Shown here piece after piece: positions 36,597-46,040 of a DNA stretch of 64,000 nt (position 1 is its first letter; every line of letters begins with the position of its first letter). A model generated the notes under the pieces. It was given only the letters and a program-made list of their open reading frames with translations, ran no database searches and was not told where the DNA came from. The DNA comes from Paenibacillus naphthalenovorans (lineage in GTDB: Bacteria; Bacillota; Bacilli; Paenibacillales; NBRC-103111). Position numbers and translations under genes: made by a program. Where the stretch lies: NCBI RefSeq assembly GCF_900099895.1, contig NZ_FNDY01000010.1:1-64000 (forward strand), written 5' to 3'.

Positions 36597-36626
36597 TTGA
36601 CGGCATTTATTCGGCTGTGATATGAT
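36597..36626 (+). promoter_or_regulatory. sigma-A promoter of rpmB
   Basis: TTGACG (36597-36602), an 18-base spacer and TATGAT (36621-36626) precede rpmB by about 47 bases. Confidence 0.8.
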
Positions 36627-36672
36627 ATTCAAGTATGTTTTTGAAGCGTACATGCTTTAAGGAGGTGTAACT

Positions 36673-36861
36673 ATGTCCCGTAAATGTTTTATTACTGGTA
36701 AAGGACCGGGTACCGGCAACCATGTATCCCATGCGAACAACAAAACCCGACGCACTTGGGGCGTCAACGTTCAAAAAGTCCGCATTCTGGTCGACGGCAA
36801 GCCTAAGCGCGTTTGGGTAAGCACAAAGGCGTTGAAATCCGGAAAAGTTACTCGCGTGTAA
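36673..36861 (+). CDS. rpmB: 50S ribosomal protein L28
   Basis: A 62-residue protein starting [20 protein letters not shown], with [17 protein letters not shown] following. Only one cysteine (C5) remains, so this is a non-zinc-ribbon form. The ATG follows AAGGAGGTGTAACT. It is transcribed opposite to the surrounding operons, the B. subtilis arrangement, and ends at a strong terminator. Confidence 0.98.
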   Translation: MSRKCFITGKGPGTGNHVSHANNKTRRTWGVNVQKVRILVDGKPKRVWVSTKALKSGKVTRV

Positions 36862-36875
36862 TCTGCCCAGCAGAC

Positions 36876-36903
36876 AAAAAGCACCTGATGCAGGTGCTTT
36901 TTT
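36876..36903. terminator. bidirectional terminator between rpmB and spoVM
   Basis: GCACCTG (36881-36887) and CAGGTGC (36891-36897) are flanked by AAAAA and TTTTTT. It can end rpmB on the plus strand and spoVM on the minus strand. Confidence 0.9.
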
Positions 36904-37055
36904 AGCGCTTCAGAGCATTGACTCCGGCGTGCTCTATACTTGTTTCTGAATCACCCTGACAAACGCTTACGTCCCCAAAAGGACGGCGCAGCCGTTTATC
37001 CCTGGTTTGCTGTGCGCGGCAAACAGCAAACTCATAAGTACGAGCTCTCATACCT

Positions 37056-37136
37056 TCAGTTTTTACTAAAAGTATTAAGTACTGCCTTCACAAAACCACC
37101 CAAAAACTTCGGAAGCTTAATCGTATAAAATTTCAT
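37056..37136 (-). CDS. spoVM: stage V sporulation protein SpoVM
   Basis: A 26-residue protein beginning MKFYTIKLPKFLGGFVKA, almost identical to B. subtilis SpoVM up to Gly14, including Pro9. SpoVM is an amphipathic helix that senses the positive curvature of the forespore membrane and anchors SpoIVA to start coat assembly. The ATG follows GGGAGGAGGGTACTGA. Its place between rpe and rpmB matches B. subtilis (where thiN also lies there). In Bacillus it is a sigma-E gene; no clear sigma-E boxes are seen here. Confidence 0.95.
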   Translation of the reverse strand: MKFYTIKLPKFLGGFVKAVLNTFSKN

Positions 37137-37438
37137 TCAGTACCCTCCTCCCGGCAACTCAGCCTCGCAAAACCAGTATATTACTGCTTCCGCCAAAACG
37201 TGCCTGACAACCCATTTTTCCGATAAAACAAAAAGGCTACAAAAGTAAGCCCTACTTTTGTAACCATGTTATGCCCCGCCCGGGCAAAATATGCTGTTTT
37301 TGCTTATGCGGGCTGCTGTACGATAGACAGACAGACCGCATGAAATACCGAATAGATAAAATAAAATAAGAACTCAATTAAATACGAAAGCCATTCCCAT
37401 ACCGAGGGTCTATTTTCAGCTTTAAGCTCCCTTACCCG
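37137..37438. other. gap between spoVM and rpe
   Basis: Contains the rpe terminator and the spoVM upstream region. The 170 bases next to rpe (37267-37438) are partly AT-rich with no supported gene. In B. subtilis thiN occupies this gap; no trace of it is visible. Confidence 0.6.
37226..37265 (-). terminator. terminator after rpe
   Basis: On the minus strand GGTTACAAAAGTA pairs with TACTTTTGTAGCC (13 pairs, one wobble) around a GGGCT loop and is followed by TTTTTGTTTT. It ends the long core operon before spoVM. Confidence 0.88.
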
Positions 37439-38095
37439 TCAGGCCTGCCCGCGAATCGCGCGAATCGCGTCCGCACGATCAGGCCGATTGAACACCGCAC
37501 TGCCGGCCACCAGCACATTAGCTCCGGCTTCGACAGCAAGCTTAGCCGTTTCCTCATTAATGCCGCCATCCACCTCGATATCCACGTCTTGAAGCCCCCG
37601 GTCATTGAGCATTTCCCGCAGCTTTGCAATCTTAGGCAGCATGCCGGTGATGAAATGCTGTCCGCCGAACCCCGGATTGACCGTCATCACAAGGACCAGA
37701 TCAAGCTTGTCGTCCATGACGTGCTCCAAGGCGGAAAGCGGGGTAGCCGGATTCAACACGACCCCGGCCTTGACCCCCTGCTCCTTGATCAAATGAAGCG
37801 TCCGGTGAAGATGGACGCAGGCTTCCGTATGTACCGAGATCAGGTCTGCACCCGCCTTGGCGAACGCAGGAATGTAGCGGTCCGGTTCTTCGATCATCAG
37901 ATGCACGTCGAGCGGCAGCCTCGTCTTCGGACGGATGGCTTCCACTACCAGCGGACCAAGCGTAATGTTCGGAACAAAATGCCCATCCATGACATCCACA
38001 TGGATCCAATCCGCTCCTCCGCGTTCCACATCGGCAATCTCTTGGCCAAGCATAGAAAAGTCAGCGGATAGAATGGAAGGAGCAATCCGCAGCAT
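37439..38095 (-). CDS. rpe: ribulose-phosphate 3-epimerase
   Basis: Rpe interconverts ribulose-5-phosphate and xylulose-5-phosphate. The 218-residue TIM barrel has [14 protein letters not shown] at the start, the metal-ligand motifs [14 protein letters not shown] (about 33-46) and HLMIEEP (about 67), [11 protein letters not shown] near 140 and [11 protein letters not shown] near 175. It lies one base after rsgA, as in B. subtilis. Confidence 0.97.
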   Translation of the reverse strand: MLRIAPSILSADFSMLGQEIADVERGGADWIHVDVMDGHFVPNITLGPLVVEAIRPKTRLPLDVHLMIEEPDRYIPAFAKAGADLISVHTEACVHLHRTLHLIKEQGVKAGVVLNPATPLSALEHVMDDKLDLVLVMTVNPGFGGQHFITGMLPKIAKLREMLNDRGLQDVDIEVDGGINEETAKLAVEAGANVLVAGSAVFNRPDRADAIRAIRGQA

Positions 38096-38096
38096 G

Positions 38097-39005
38097 TCAG
38101 TACCTCCTTTTTTTATCCCGAATTTCCCCTAGGAACTGCAAGTAATTTTCGTATCGCGTAGCCGCGATAAGCCCGGCATCTGCGGCCTCCTGAACCTTGC
38201 AGCCCGGCTCATGGAGATGAAGACATCCGCGAAAACGGCATTCTGCGGCAAAGGGCGCGAATTCGCGGAAGCAGCCGCCAAGCCCCTCGGCATCCACCTG
38301 CAGAAAATCCAGTTGACTGAAACCGGGCGTATCCGCCACAATCCCTCCGTTTTGCAGGCGAATCAACTCGACATGCCGGGTCGTATGCTTCCCGCGGCCG
38401 AGCTTCATGCTGATTTGATTCGTCTCCAGCTGCAGACCGGGAACCATGGCATTGAGCAGCGATGACTTGCCTACCCCGGACTGTCCGGCGAACACGCTGA
38501 TCCGGCCGGAAAGCTGATCCATAACCTTATCTACGCCGACTCCTTCCTTCGCGCTTGTGACCAAAATCGTGTATCCGATCGATTCGTACAGCTTGATCAC
38601 CGATTCCAGCTCCAATGGACCGCCGTGTTCCCGGGAATCGGCAAGCAAGTCATTCTTGGTCAAGCAGATGAGCGCATCGAGCCCGGCGCTTTCCGTGTGC
38701 ACCAGAAACTTGTCCAGCAGAGGGAGGTTGAGCGCGGGCTCATCGACAGAGAATACCAAAACAACGAGGTCTACGTTAGCGATCGGCGGACGAACGAGCT
38801 CGGAGGTGCGAGGCAAAATTTCATCCACCGTTCCCTCCCCGTTCTCCGTCAGTTGGTAGATCACGCGGTCTCCTACGAGAGGAGAAATCCCCCGCTTCTT
38901 AAAGATCCCCCGCGCCCGGCATTGAATCGATTCCGCGCTTTGCGAATCTTCCGGCAGCACATAATAATATCCGCTTAACGCCTTAACGATAAATCCCGTT
39001 GGCAT
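38097..39005 (-). CDS. rsgA: ribosome small-subunit GTPase RsgA
   Basis: A 302-residue circularly permuted GTPase acting late in 30S assembly. An N-terminal OB fold is followed by G4 (CLTKNDLL), G1 ([14 protein letters not shown] near 175), G3 ([10 protein letters not shown]) and a C-terminal zinc motif with Cys and His in [17 protein letters not shown]. Its start overlaps the prkC stop, so it is coupled to the kinase; RsgA is a known PrkC-type kinase substrate in B. subtilis. Confidence 0.97.
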   Translation of the reverse strand: MPTGFIVKALSGYYYVLPEDSQSAESIQCRARGIFKKRGISPLVGDRVIYQLTENGEGTVDEILPRTSELVRPPIANVDLVVLVFSVDEPALNLPLLDKFLVHTESAGLDALICLTKNDLLADSREHGGPLELESVIKLYESIGYTILVTSAKEGVGVDKVMDQLSGRISVFAGQSGVGKSSLLNAMVPGLQLETNQISMKLGRGKHTTRHVELIRLQNGGIVADTPGFSQLDFLQVDAEGLGGCFREFAPFAAECRFRGCLHLHEPGCKVQEAADAGLIAATRYENYLQFLGEIRDKKRRY

Positions 39006-41098
39006 TATGATTGTCGTCCCCCTGTACTTGAGCTTCCTCCGGCCGCCCCGTTACCGTCATTATCGGTCCCCATCGATCCAGGCGCACTCGCCGGGGCATC
39101 CTTCACAGCGCCTGTTCCCGGTATGGCGCCGTTCTTTTGCGCCAAATAATCCTGATAAGTGACGGAGATCACCTCGGCAATAATGTTGTCCACTTTCACT
39201 TGGATGACCGCGTTCTTTTGGGGAGAAACGACCAGCTTAACATCAAGCGTTTCCGTCTTGACCACGTTGTTCAGCGTTTGGTATTCAAAGTTGTCGTATT
39301 GGGCGTCGTTTAATATGATTTTAACCGTGGAAGGTTTTCCTTCGCTCGTCGGCTTGATCGTCACAGGCACCGACATAGGTCCGGCCTCCTCGGGAAAACC
39401 GGAGCTGACAATCAGCTTGATCTCCGCTCCCGGCGATACCTCATCGCCCGGTTGATACGGAAACTGCTCGATGACCCGGCCTTTGGTTTGCTTATAGCTC
39501 GCCTCATAGCTGACGTTTTCGTTGGACAGCTTCAAATTGTTGACCATGACCATATTCCGCGCTTCGTTTTCCGTCTTTCCGATCAGATTCGGCATCTTGA
39601 ACGTCTCCGGGCCTTTGCTTACGATCAGCTTGACCATCACGGCCGACGGATCGGTAAATTCCTCACCCGGCCCCGGAGTCTGGGTTACCACCGTATCCGG
39701 CTCCTCGTCCATAAACTGCGGATCGACAGAGATATTTTCCGGTTTAATCCCCCACTTCGTAAGCCGCTCTTTGGCATCGCTCAGCTTCAATTTAACGACC
39801 TCCGGCATCTTTTGCTTGGCCGGCCCCTCACTGACATACAGTGTAACCTTGTATCCGGGCCTGACCTTCATGCCTGAGGGATTCTGCCTGATCACCACAT
39901 CTTTTGGAACATCCGACGATTCCAGATACTCCACCAGCGCTTCAAGCTGTCTGCTCGCAAGCTCCTGCTTCGCCTGATCCAGCGTCATATTGACGACGTC
40001 AGGCACATCCACCTCGGAGGGAACCGCGATCATTTCCTTGACATAGCCTACCGAATACCACATGATGCCGAGCATCGCCGTCAGGATGATAAACCAAGCG
40101 AACGGCTTTCCCCAGCTTTTCTTCTTTTTTTCCTTTACCGTAAGCTCCTCTTCCTCGTCGGCCTCTTCTTCATCCCTGACGGCTTCATATTGACCGGGGC
40201 GCAGGGCCGGAATGACCAAGGTCCGCTCTTCATCCAGCTCATCCTCGTCCAGGAAGCTCGCCTTAGGCTCTCCCCGGCGATGCGGAAGCAGGCATGATTC
40301 CAAATCATTCATCATATCCTTGGCCGAACGGTAACGTTCCGAAGTGCTTTTGCGCATGGCCCGTAAAATAATGTTCTCCACGCTTTGCGGAATGAGAGGA
40401 TTCACCTTGCGCGGCTCCTCTACGTCCTCCTGCAGGTGCTTCAACGCCACACTGATCGGACTCTCTCCAAGAAACGGCAGACGCCCCGTCAGCATTTGAT
40501 ACATGACGATGCCCAAGGAATAAAGATCGGACTGCTCCCCTGTCGGTGTGCCTTTGGCATGCTCGGGTGAAAAATAATGCACCGAACCGACAACAGAGCC
40601 GGTTTGTGTGATGGTGGAGGAGGTAACGGCGCGGGCAATCCCGAAGTCGGTCACTTTTACACGGCCGTTCCTGCCGATCAGAATGTTATGAGGTTTGATG
40701 TCGCGGTGAATGATTTGATGATGGTGCGCATGATCCAGCGCATCACAAATCTGACTCGCGATATGAACGGCTTCCTCTACCTGCAAGGGGGCTTTTTCTT
40801 TGATCAGCTCATTCAGCGTCGTGCCTTCGATGTATTCCATGACGATGTAATGCACGTCTTCCTCTTGGCCTACGTCATAAATGCTGACCACGTTGGGGTG
40901 TGATAATGAGGCCGCGGCCTGCGCTTCACGGCGAAATCTCTGGATGAATTCTTCGTCGTGCACATACTGCTGACGCAGTATTTTTACAGCGACATGCCGA
41001 TGCAATAAGATATCTAGTCCTTTGTAAACAATGGCCATTCCGCCGCCGCCGACGCGCCCCAGAATCTCGTAACGTCCTCCCAACTGCCTACCGATCAT
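39005..41098 (-). CDS. prkC: PASTA-domain Ser/Thr protein kinase PrkC
   Basis: A 697-residue Hanks-type kinase with Lys39, the catalytic loop HRDIKPHN (Asp133), DFG at 151-153, an acidic juxtamembrane stretch near 305-322, one transmembrane helix (about 334-354) and three PASTA repeats from about 363 to 560, then a C-terminal domain with a Gly/Ser-rich tail. PASTA domains sense muropeptides. The ATG at 41098 follows GGGGTGAGGACATC. It is paired with the phosphatase gene directly upstream. Confidence 0.96.
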   Translation of the reverse strand: MIGRQLGGRYEILGRVGGGGMAIVYKGLDILLHRHVAVKILRQQYVHDEEFIQRFRREAQAAASLSHPNVVSIYDVGQEEDVHYIVMEYIEGTTLNELIKEKAPLQVEEAVHIASQICDALDHAHHHQIIHRDIKPHNILIGRNGRVKVTDFGIARAVTSSTITQTGSVVGSVHYFSPEHAKGTPTGEQSDLYSLGIVMYQMLTGRLPFLGESPISVALKHLQEDVEEPRKVNPLIPQSVENIILRAMRKSTSERYRSAKDMMNDLESCLLPHRRGEPKASFLDEDELDEERTLVIPALRPGQYEAVRDEEEADEEEELTVKEKKKKSWGKPFAWFIILTAMLGIMWYSVGYVKEMIAVPSEVDVPDVVNMTLDQAKQELASRQLEALVEYLESSDVPKDVVIRQNPSGMKVRPGYKVTLYVSEGPAKQKMPEVVKLKLSDAKERLTKWGIKPENISVDPQFMDEEPDTVVTQTPGPGEEFTDPSAVMVKLIVSKGPETFKMPNLIGKTENEARNMVMVNNLKLSNENVSYEASYKQTKGRVIEQFPYQPGDEVSPGAEIKLIVSSGFPEEAGPMSVPVTIKPTSEGKPSTVKIILNDAQYDNFEYQTLNNVVKTETLDVKLVVSPQKNAVIQVKVDNIIAEVISVTYQDYLAQKNGAIPGTGAVKDAPASAPGSMGTDNDGNGAAGGSSSTGGRQS

Positions 41099-41105
41099 GA
41101 TGTCC

Positions 41106-41876
41106 TCACCCCGCTTCCCCAACATTGTCGCTTGCCGGATCCGCAACGTTGGCGAGCAACACCACCGTGATATTGTCGTCGCCGCCGGCATCCAGCGCTT
41201 CCTGTATCAACTGCTGAACCTTGCTCTCCAGCTCCCCTTCCCCCGTGACGGTTTGCAGCAGCCTATCCTTCTCGACCAAGCTGCTCAACCCGTCGCTGCA
41301 CAGAAGGAGCAGATCGCCCTGCTGCCACATAATTTCCTGTACATCGACCTCAATGGTCGGCTCCGTACCGAGCGCTCTGGTCAGAACGTTGCGGCGCGGA
41401 TGATGGTATGCATCCTCCCGGCTGATTTGGCCGCTGCGGACCAGTTCGTTGACAAGCGAGTGATCCTCGGTGAGCTGTTCGATGTGATTTCCGCGAATCC
41501 GGTAAGCCCGGCTGTCGCCGATATGTGCTACAACCGCGCGGTCGTCCTTGGCCAAGACCGTGACAACCGTCGTTCCCATCCCGTGATAATTCTCCCTTTG
41601 AGAAGCGAATTCAAAAATCTTTTCATTGGCAATCTCAATCACCGTGCGCAGCTGTCGCTGGCGTTCTTCCCCCGAAATGTTAGGGTCCACGGACTGCAGC
41701 CCTTCCTGGATCAGTTCAACCGCCATCGTGCTTGCGATATCCCCGGCTTGATGGCCGCCCATCCCGTCTGCCACAATGGCAAGAGTCCAGCCGTTCAAGT
41801 CCTCTTGCACAATTGCGCGGTCCTCGTTTACCAACCGTACACGGCCAATATCGGATTGATAAGCCAATCTCAGCAT
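41106..41876 (-). CDS. prpC: PP2C-type protein phosphatase PrpC
   Basis: A 256-residue PPM phosphatase that reverses PrkC phosphorylation. Metal-binding motifs are VADGMGGHQAGDIAS (about 34-48), IGDSRAYRI, CSDGLSSLV and GGDDNITVVLL. The ATG at 41876 follows GAGGTGAGACGAACG, which overlaps the rlmN stop, so rlmN-prpC-prkC-rsgA-rpe are translated in close sequence. Confidence 0.96.
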   Translation of the reverse strand: MLRLAYQSDIGRVRLVNEDRAIVQEDLNGWTLAIVADGMGGHQAGDIASTMAVELIQEGLQSVDPNISGEERQRQLRTVIEIANEKIFEFASQRENYHGMGTTVVTVLAKDDRAVVAHIGDSRAYRIRGNHIEQLTEDHSLVNELVRSGQISREDAYHHPRRNVLTRALGTEPTIEVDVQEIMWQQGDLLLLCSDGLSSLVEKDRLLQTVTGEGELESKVQQLIQEALDAGGDDNITVVLLANVADPASDNVGEAG

Positions 41877-41884
41877 CGTTCGTC

Positions 41885-42973
41885 TCACCTCGCACCCGAC
41901 TCCATATGCTTCGCACGCAGTTGTCCGCAGGCCGCAGCAATGTCGCTGCCCTGCTCCCGGCGAATTGTGGCATTGATTTTGTTTTTCTCCAGAATGCGTT
42001 GGAATGTAAAAATGTCATTCCGCGGCGTACGCACATAATTCCGTTCCGAGACAAAATTGACCGGGATCAGATTGACGTGTGCCATAGGGAACGTCTTCAG
42101 TACTTTAGCGAGCTCCTCCGCATGCTCGGGCCGGTCATTGACCCCGCCCATCAGCGCGTATTCGAACGTAATGCGCCTGCCGGTTTTGGCCACGTAATAC
42201 TTGCACGCCTCTATCAAATCCGCAAACGGATAACGGCGGTTCACAGGCATCAGCTTGGACCGAAGCGCATCATTGGGAGCATGAATAGAGATCGCAAGAT
42301 TGATTTGCGTATCTTCATCAGCAAACCGGTAAATATTGGGCACAATTCCGCTTGTGGATACCGTAATATGCCGCTGGCCGATATTCAGGCCTTTGGGATG
42401 AATCATGACTTTAAGAAACTTCATCATCGCATCGTAGTTTTCGAACGGTTCCCCGATCCCCATGATCACAATGCTGCTGACCCGCTCTTGTGTTGCATCA
42501 AGCAGCTGCTTCGCCTTGACCACCTGTGCGATGATTTCACCGGGGGATAAATTCCGCTTTAAGCCGCCCAGCGTCGAAGCGCAAAACGTACAGCCGATCC
42601 GGCAGCCAACCTGTGTCGTCACACATACGCTGTTTCCGTAGTTATGCTTCATTATCACGGTTTCAATCGCATTCTTGTCGGTAAGCTCAAACAAAAATTT
42701 GACGGTCCCGTCCTGCGACTTATAATTGGCCACCTCGGTCAGCGTGACAAAATCAAACTGCTGCCGGAGCTTTTCCCGCAGCGACTTCGGAAGGTTCGTC
42801 ATTTCTTCAAAGCTTGATACTCTTTTCACATACAGCCAGTCAAAGATTTGACCGGCCCTGAAGCCTGCTTCGCCGATCGTCTTGACCCACTCCTGCCAAT
42901 CCTCAAGAGTATAATCGTATACATACGGCTTTATTTCCTGAGCCCTGGTTTCCTCAAGATTCACGATATCCAT
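41885..42973 (-). CDS. rlmN: 23S rRNA/tRNA (adenine2503-C2)-methyltransferase RlmN
   Basis: A 362-residue radical-SAM methylase for A2503 of 23S rRNA and A37 of some tRNAs. The iron-sulfur motif CRIGCTFC places ligands at Cys124, Cys128 and Cys131. The catalytic cysteine near the C-terminus lies in AACGQL (about 351), and Cys117 sits in NSVCVTTQ. The second of two adjacent start codons (GTG then ATG) is used. It follows rsmB in the usual order. Confidence 0.96.
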   Translation of the reverse strand: MDIVNLEETRAQEIKPYVYDYTLEDWQEWVKTIGEAGFRAGQIFDWLYVKRVSSFEEMTNLPKSLREKLRQQFDFVTLTEVANYKSQDGTVKFLFELTDKNAIETVIMKHNYGNSVCVTTQVGCRIGCTFCASTLGGLKRNLSPGEIIAQVVKAKQLLDATQERVSSIVIMGIGEPFENYDAMMKFLKVMIHPKGLNIGQRHITVSTSGIVPNIYRFADEDTQINLAISIHAPNDALRSKLMPVNRRYPFADLIEACKYYVAKTGRRITFEYALMGGVNDRPEHAEELAKVLKTFPMAHVNLIPVNFVSERNYVRTPRNDIFTFQRILEKNKINATIRREQGSDIAAACGQLRAKHMESGAR

Positions 42974-43056
42974 CACAACCCGTTTATTCTATAGTGAAAG
43001 CCTTAAGGGCAAATTTGCCCGAAAAAGCCACATTTAGTTTACCACACTTTGCATTT

Positions 43057-44520
43057 TTATGCTCGTTTGCGGAGTCTGGCTATAAAAAACCCGTCCGATC
43101 CGAAGTCATACGGCATGATTTGCACGAATGCCTGGCCGGCCGGAAAGGAAAGCCGGCCGGTTTGCCCTGACGGAGGTGCGTCCGGCTCAAACTCCGGATG
43201 CCGCTCCAGGAAAGCACGGACCATGTCCTCGTTCTCCGCTTTTTCCACCGTACAGGTGCTGTACACCAACACTCCGCCCGGCTTGAGCAAGGAATGTATC
43301 GATTCCAGCAGTTCCTGCTGAACCTCGCAAACGCTCTCCAGCTCGCTTTCCTGCCTGCTCCACTTCATATCCGGCTTGCGGCGGATCACGCCCAAGCCCG
43401 AGCAGGGGGCGTCGAGCAGAATGCGGTCGAAGCTTCCGGCCGGAAATTGCCCGGCAAGTCTTCGCGCATCAGCCCTTACCGTGCGGATGGACCTGAGCCC
43501 GAGCCTCTCCGCCTGTTCGCGGATCAGCTGCTCCTTGTGCTCATGTACGTCGCAGGCAATGATTTCTCCGCGGTCCTGCATTTTCTCCGCCAGATGCGTC
43601 GTCTTCCCGCCGGGTGCGGCGCAGCAATCCAGCACCCGCTCGCCCGGCTGCGGGTCAACCCACTCCGCGACGAGCATCGAGCTCTCGTCCTGGATGGTAA
43701 ACAGGCCTTCCGCGTATTCCCGCGTCAAGGCCATGTTGCCGCCGCCGCGCACAACGACGCCGGCGGGGGCCACGTCCGAGGGCTCCGCTTCGAGCCCTCC
43801 TTGACGAAGCCGCTCGGCCAGCTCCGCCGGGGCGAGCCGAAGCCGGTTCACGCGGATGCTTACGCGCGGGGGGCGATTGTTCGCCTCGCAGATCCGCTCC
43901 GCGGCCTCCTTGCCGAACTGCCGGATCCATCTGCGCACCATCCATTCCGGATGCGAGGTGGCCAAGGCAATCCGCTGGTCGTCAGGGAGCCCGTCGGGAA
44001 GAACTAGCTCAGCTTTGCGGCGGAGCACATTACGCAGTACGCCGTTCACCATGCCGGAGATGCCTTGATGTCCTCTCCGCTTCGCCAATTGCACCGCTTC
44101 GTTCACGACCGCATGCTCCGGAATCCGGTCCAAATAATAGAGCTGGTAAAAGCTCAGCCGCAGCAGGCTTCTCACCCAGGGCTGAAGCTTGGCGAGTCCG
44201 CCTTTTACGAACTTTTCAAGGAAATAATCGATCGTCCCCTGCCGCTGAATCGTGCCATAAACGATTTCCGTGGCCAACCCCGCATCCGGCCTGTCCAGTT
44301 GATATTGCTGCAATGTCCGGTTCAGCAGAAGGTTGCTGTAGGAGCGGTCCCGTTCGATGCGAAGAAGCACATCAAGCGCCGCTTCGCGGGCCGAGCCCTT
44401 AACCCCTCCACGCGGCCCGCCTTTGCCCGGCTGGCGCTTTGACGGCCGGTGCGCCGGCGCTTTACTTTTGGCCAAGCCCGGCTTGCCGGTGCCGGTATTG
44501 TCGTTGTTTCGTTCGCTCAC
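43057..44520 (-). CDS. rsmB: 16S rRNA (cytosine967-C5)-methyltransferase
   Basis: A 487-residue protein. A basic Gly/Lys/Arg-rich N-terminal tail of about 40 residues is followed by a NusB-like RNA-binding domain (about 45-180) and the SAM domain with DCCAAPGGKTTHLAEKM (about 299-315), DAPCSGLGVIRRKPD and the catalytic VYSTCTVEKAEN. The tail is an extension relative to the Bacillus protein. The gene follows fmt by 22 bases. Confidence 0.95.
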   Translation of the reverse strand: MSERNNDNTGTGKPGLAKSKAPAHRPSKRQPGKGGPRGGVKGSAREAALDVLLRIERDRSYSNLLLNRTLQQYQLDRPDAGLATEIVYGTIQRQGTIDYFLEKFVKGGLAKLQPWVRSLLRLSFYQLYYLDRIPEHAVVNEAVQLAKRRGHQGISGMVNGVLRNVLRRKAELVLPDGLPDDQRIALATSHPEWMVRRWIRQFGKEAAERICEANNRPPRVSIRVNRLRLAPAELAERLRQGGLEAEPSDVAPAGVVVRGGGNMALTREYAEGLFTIQDESSMLVAEWVDPQPGERVLDCCAAPGGKTTHLAEKMQDRGEIIACDVHEHKEQLIREQAERLGLRSIRTVRADARRLAGQFPAGSFDRILLDAPCSGLGVIRRKPDMKWSRQESELESVCEVQQELLESIHSLLKPGGVLVYSTCTVEKAENEDMVRAFLERHPEFEPDAPPSGQTGRLSFPAGQAFVQIMPYDFGSDGFFIARLRKRA

Positions 44521-44542
44521 TTCGATTCTAAGCCCCCGTTTC

Positions 44543-45490
44543 CTATATGCCCAGCACCGTGCCCGGGGTCAGCTGCCCGCCGCGTGCGAAAGCGGCCGCA
44601 TCCATTGCTTTTTTACCTGCGGGCTGCAGCTCCGTGATGCGAAGCACACCTTGTCCGGTGGCTACCGCAATTCCCCGCTCGCCCGCTTCCAGTACGGTCC
44701 CCGGAAGCGTACTGCCCGGGACGGATTCTGCGGTGTCCGGCTTGGCGCATGTCCATATTTTGAGCACATCGCCGTTCCACAGCGTGAACGCACCCGGCCG
44801 CGGATGAAGCGCCCGCACCAGATTCCAGATCTGCAAGGCCGGCTTGGTCCAATCGATCCGCTCCTGCTCCCGGCTGATATTCGGAGAATACACCGCTTCT
44901 TCATCGTTCTGCGGCACCGCCCGAACCCGCCCGGAGAGCAGATCCGGCAGCGTCTCCTTCAACAGCTTGGCGCCGGCTATGCTTAATTTTTCGAACATCG
45001 TTCCCGTAGTGTCCTGATCTCCGATCGGCACTTCGATCCGGCTGATCATGTCCCCGGTATCCAGCCCTTCCGCCATGTACATGATCGTAACGCCCGTAAC
45101 GGGATCCCCGTTCATGACCGCATAATGAATCGGCGCCCCGCCGCGATATTTGGGAAGCAGCGAGGCATGAATGTTGATACAGCCGAGCCGCGGCAAATCC
45201 AGCACCGACTTCGGCAAAATTTGTCCGTAGGCGGCCGTCACGATCAATTCCGGCTGAAGCGCTGAAAGGGCATCGACCGATTCAGGGCTGCGCAGCCTTT
45301 CCGGCTGAAGCACGGGAATGCCGTGCTTCTCCGCTTCCGCCTTGACCGGGGTGGGAGTCAGTACGCGCTTGCGACCGACCGGACGATCCGGCTGCGTGAC
45401 CACCGCCACAACCTCCACACCGTCATACTCAAGCAAGGTTTGCAAAGAAGGTACGGCAAACTCCGGCGTACCCATGAAAATCACTCTCAT
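44543..45490 (-). CDS. fmt: methionyl-tRNA formyltransferase
   Basis: Fmt formylates initiator Met-tRNA. The 315 residues include [20 protein letters not shown] at the start, the catalytic segment [20 protein letters not shown] (Asn-His near 106-108) and [11 protein letters not shown] with the catalytic Asp. The ATG overlaps the def stop by four bases (ATGA). Pairing with def links formylation and deformylation. Confidence 0.97.
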   Translation of the reverse strand: MRVIFMGTPEFAVPSLQTLLEYDGVEVVAVVTQPDRPVGRKRVLTPTPVKAEAEKHGIPVLQPERLRSPESVDALSALQPELIVTAAYGQILPKSVLDLPRLGCINIHASLLPKYRGGAPIHYAVMNGDPVTGVTIMYMAEGLDTGDMISRIEVPIGDQDTTGTMFEKLSIAGAKLLKETLPDLLSGRVRAVPQNDEEAVYSPNISREQERIDWTKPALQIWNLVRALHPRPGAFTLWNGDVLKIWTCAKPDTAESVPGSTLPGTVLEAGERGIAVATGQGVLRITELQPAGKKAMDAAAFARGGQLTPGTVLGI

Positions 45491-45969
45491 GCCTCACCAC
45501 GATCCTGCGGCTCGTTCTTATAGACTTTTTCAGCCAAATCGGTATAAAGCACACCGTTCAAATGGTCGACTTCATGCTGAATGCAGCGCGCCAGGAGATC
45601 CGTCCCTTCAATGACAATTTCCTCGCCATCCCGGTTCAGGCCCTTCACCTTCACCCGCTGCGCGCGTTTAACGTCGCCCGTAAAGCCTGGAATGCTGAGG
45701 CAGCCTTCCGGTCCGAACTGCTCGCCTTCCCGTTCGATGATCTCAGGGTTGATCAGTTCGATCAATCCGTGCTCATCTCCGACATCCATCACAATGACCC
45801 GCTTGAGAATTCCAATTTGCGGTGCCGCCAGCCCAACGCCTTCAGCGTCATACATGGTATCGGCCATATCTTTCAGCAGCTTATGGATATTCGGCGTAAT
45901 TTTCGGAACAGGCTTGCTTTTTTCCCGCAGCACCGGATCCGGATCTTTCACGATCATTTTGATAGCCAT
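45487..45969 (-). CDS. def: peptide deformylase
   Basis: A 160-residue metallopeptidase removing the N-formyl group from new proteins. The three motifs are GVGLAAPQ (45-52), EGCLS with Cys90, and QHEVDH with His132, Glu133 and His136. The start [10 protein letters not shown] at 45969 is preferred; the long frame upstream covers the priA-def gap and is not family-like. It is a type 1 enzyme by length. Confidence 0.96.
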   Translation of the reverse strand: MAIKMIVKDPDPVLREKSKPVPKITPNIHKLLKDMADTMYDAEGVGLAAPQIGILKRVIVMDVGDEHGLIELINPEIIEREGEQFGPEGCLSIPGFTGDVKRAQRVKVKGLNRDGEEIVIEGTDLLARCIQHEVDHLNGVLYTDLAEKVYKNEPQDRGEA

Positions 45970-46040
45970 ACGAACCAACACCATCCTTCTAATAATAAAA
46001 CGCTGAGTAATTATATATATTCCGGCCTTCCCGGACCGGT

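Noticed and set aside
36940-37128. 62-codon plus-strand frame after rpmB
   Set aside because: It is antisense to spoVM and begins just after the rpmB terminator without a ribosome binding site.
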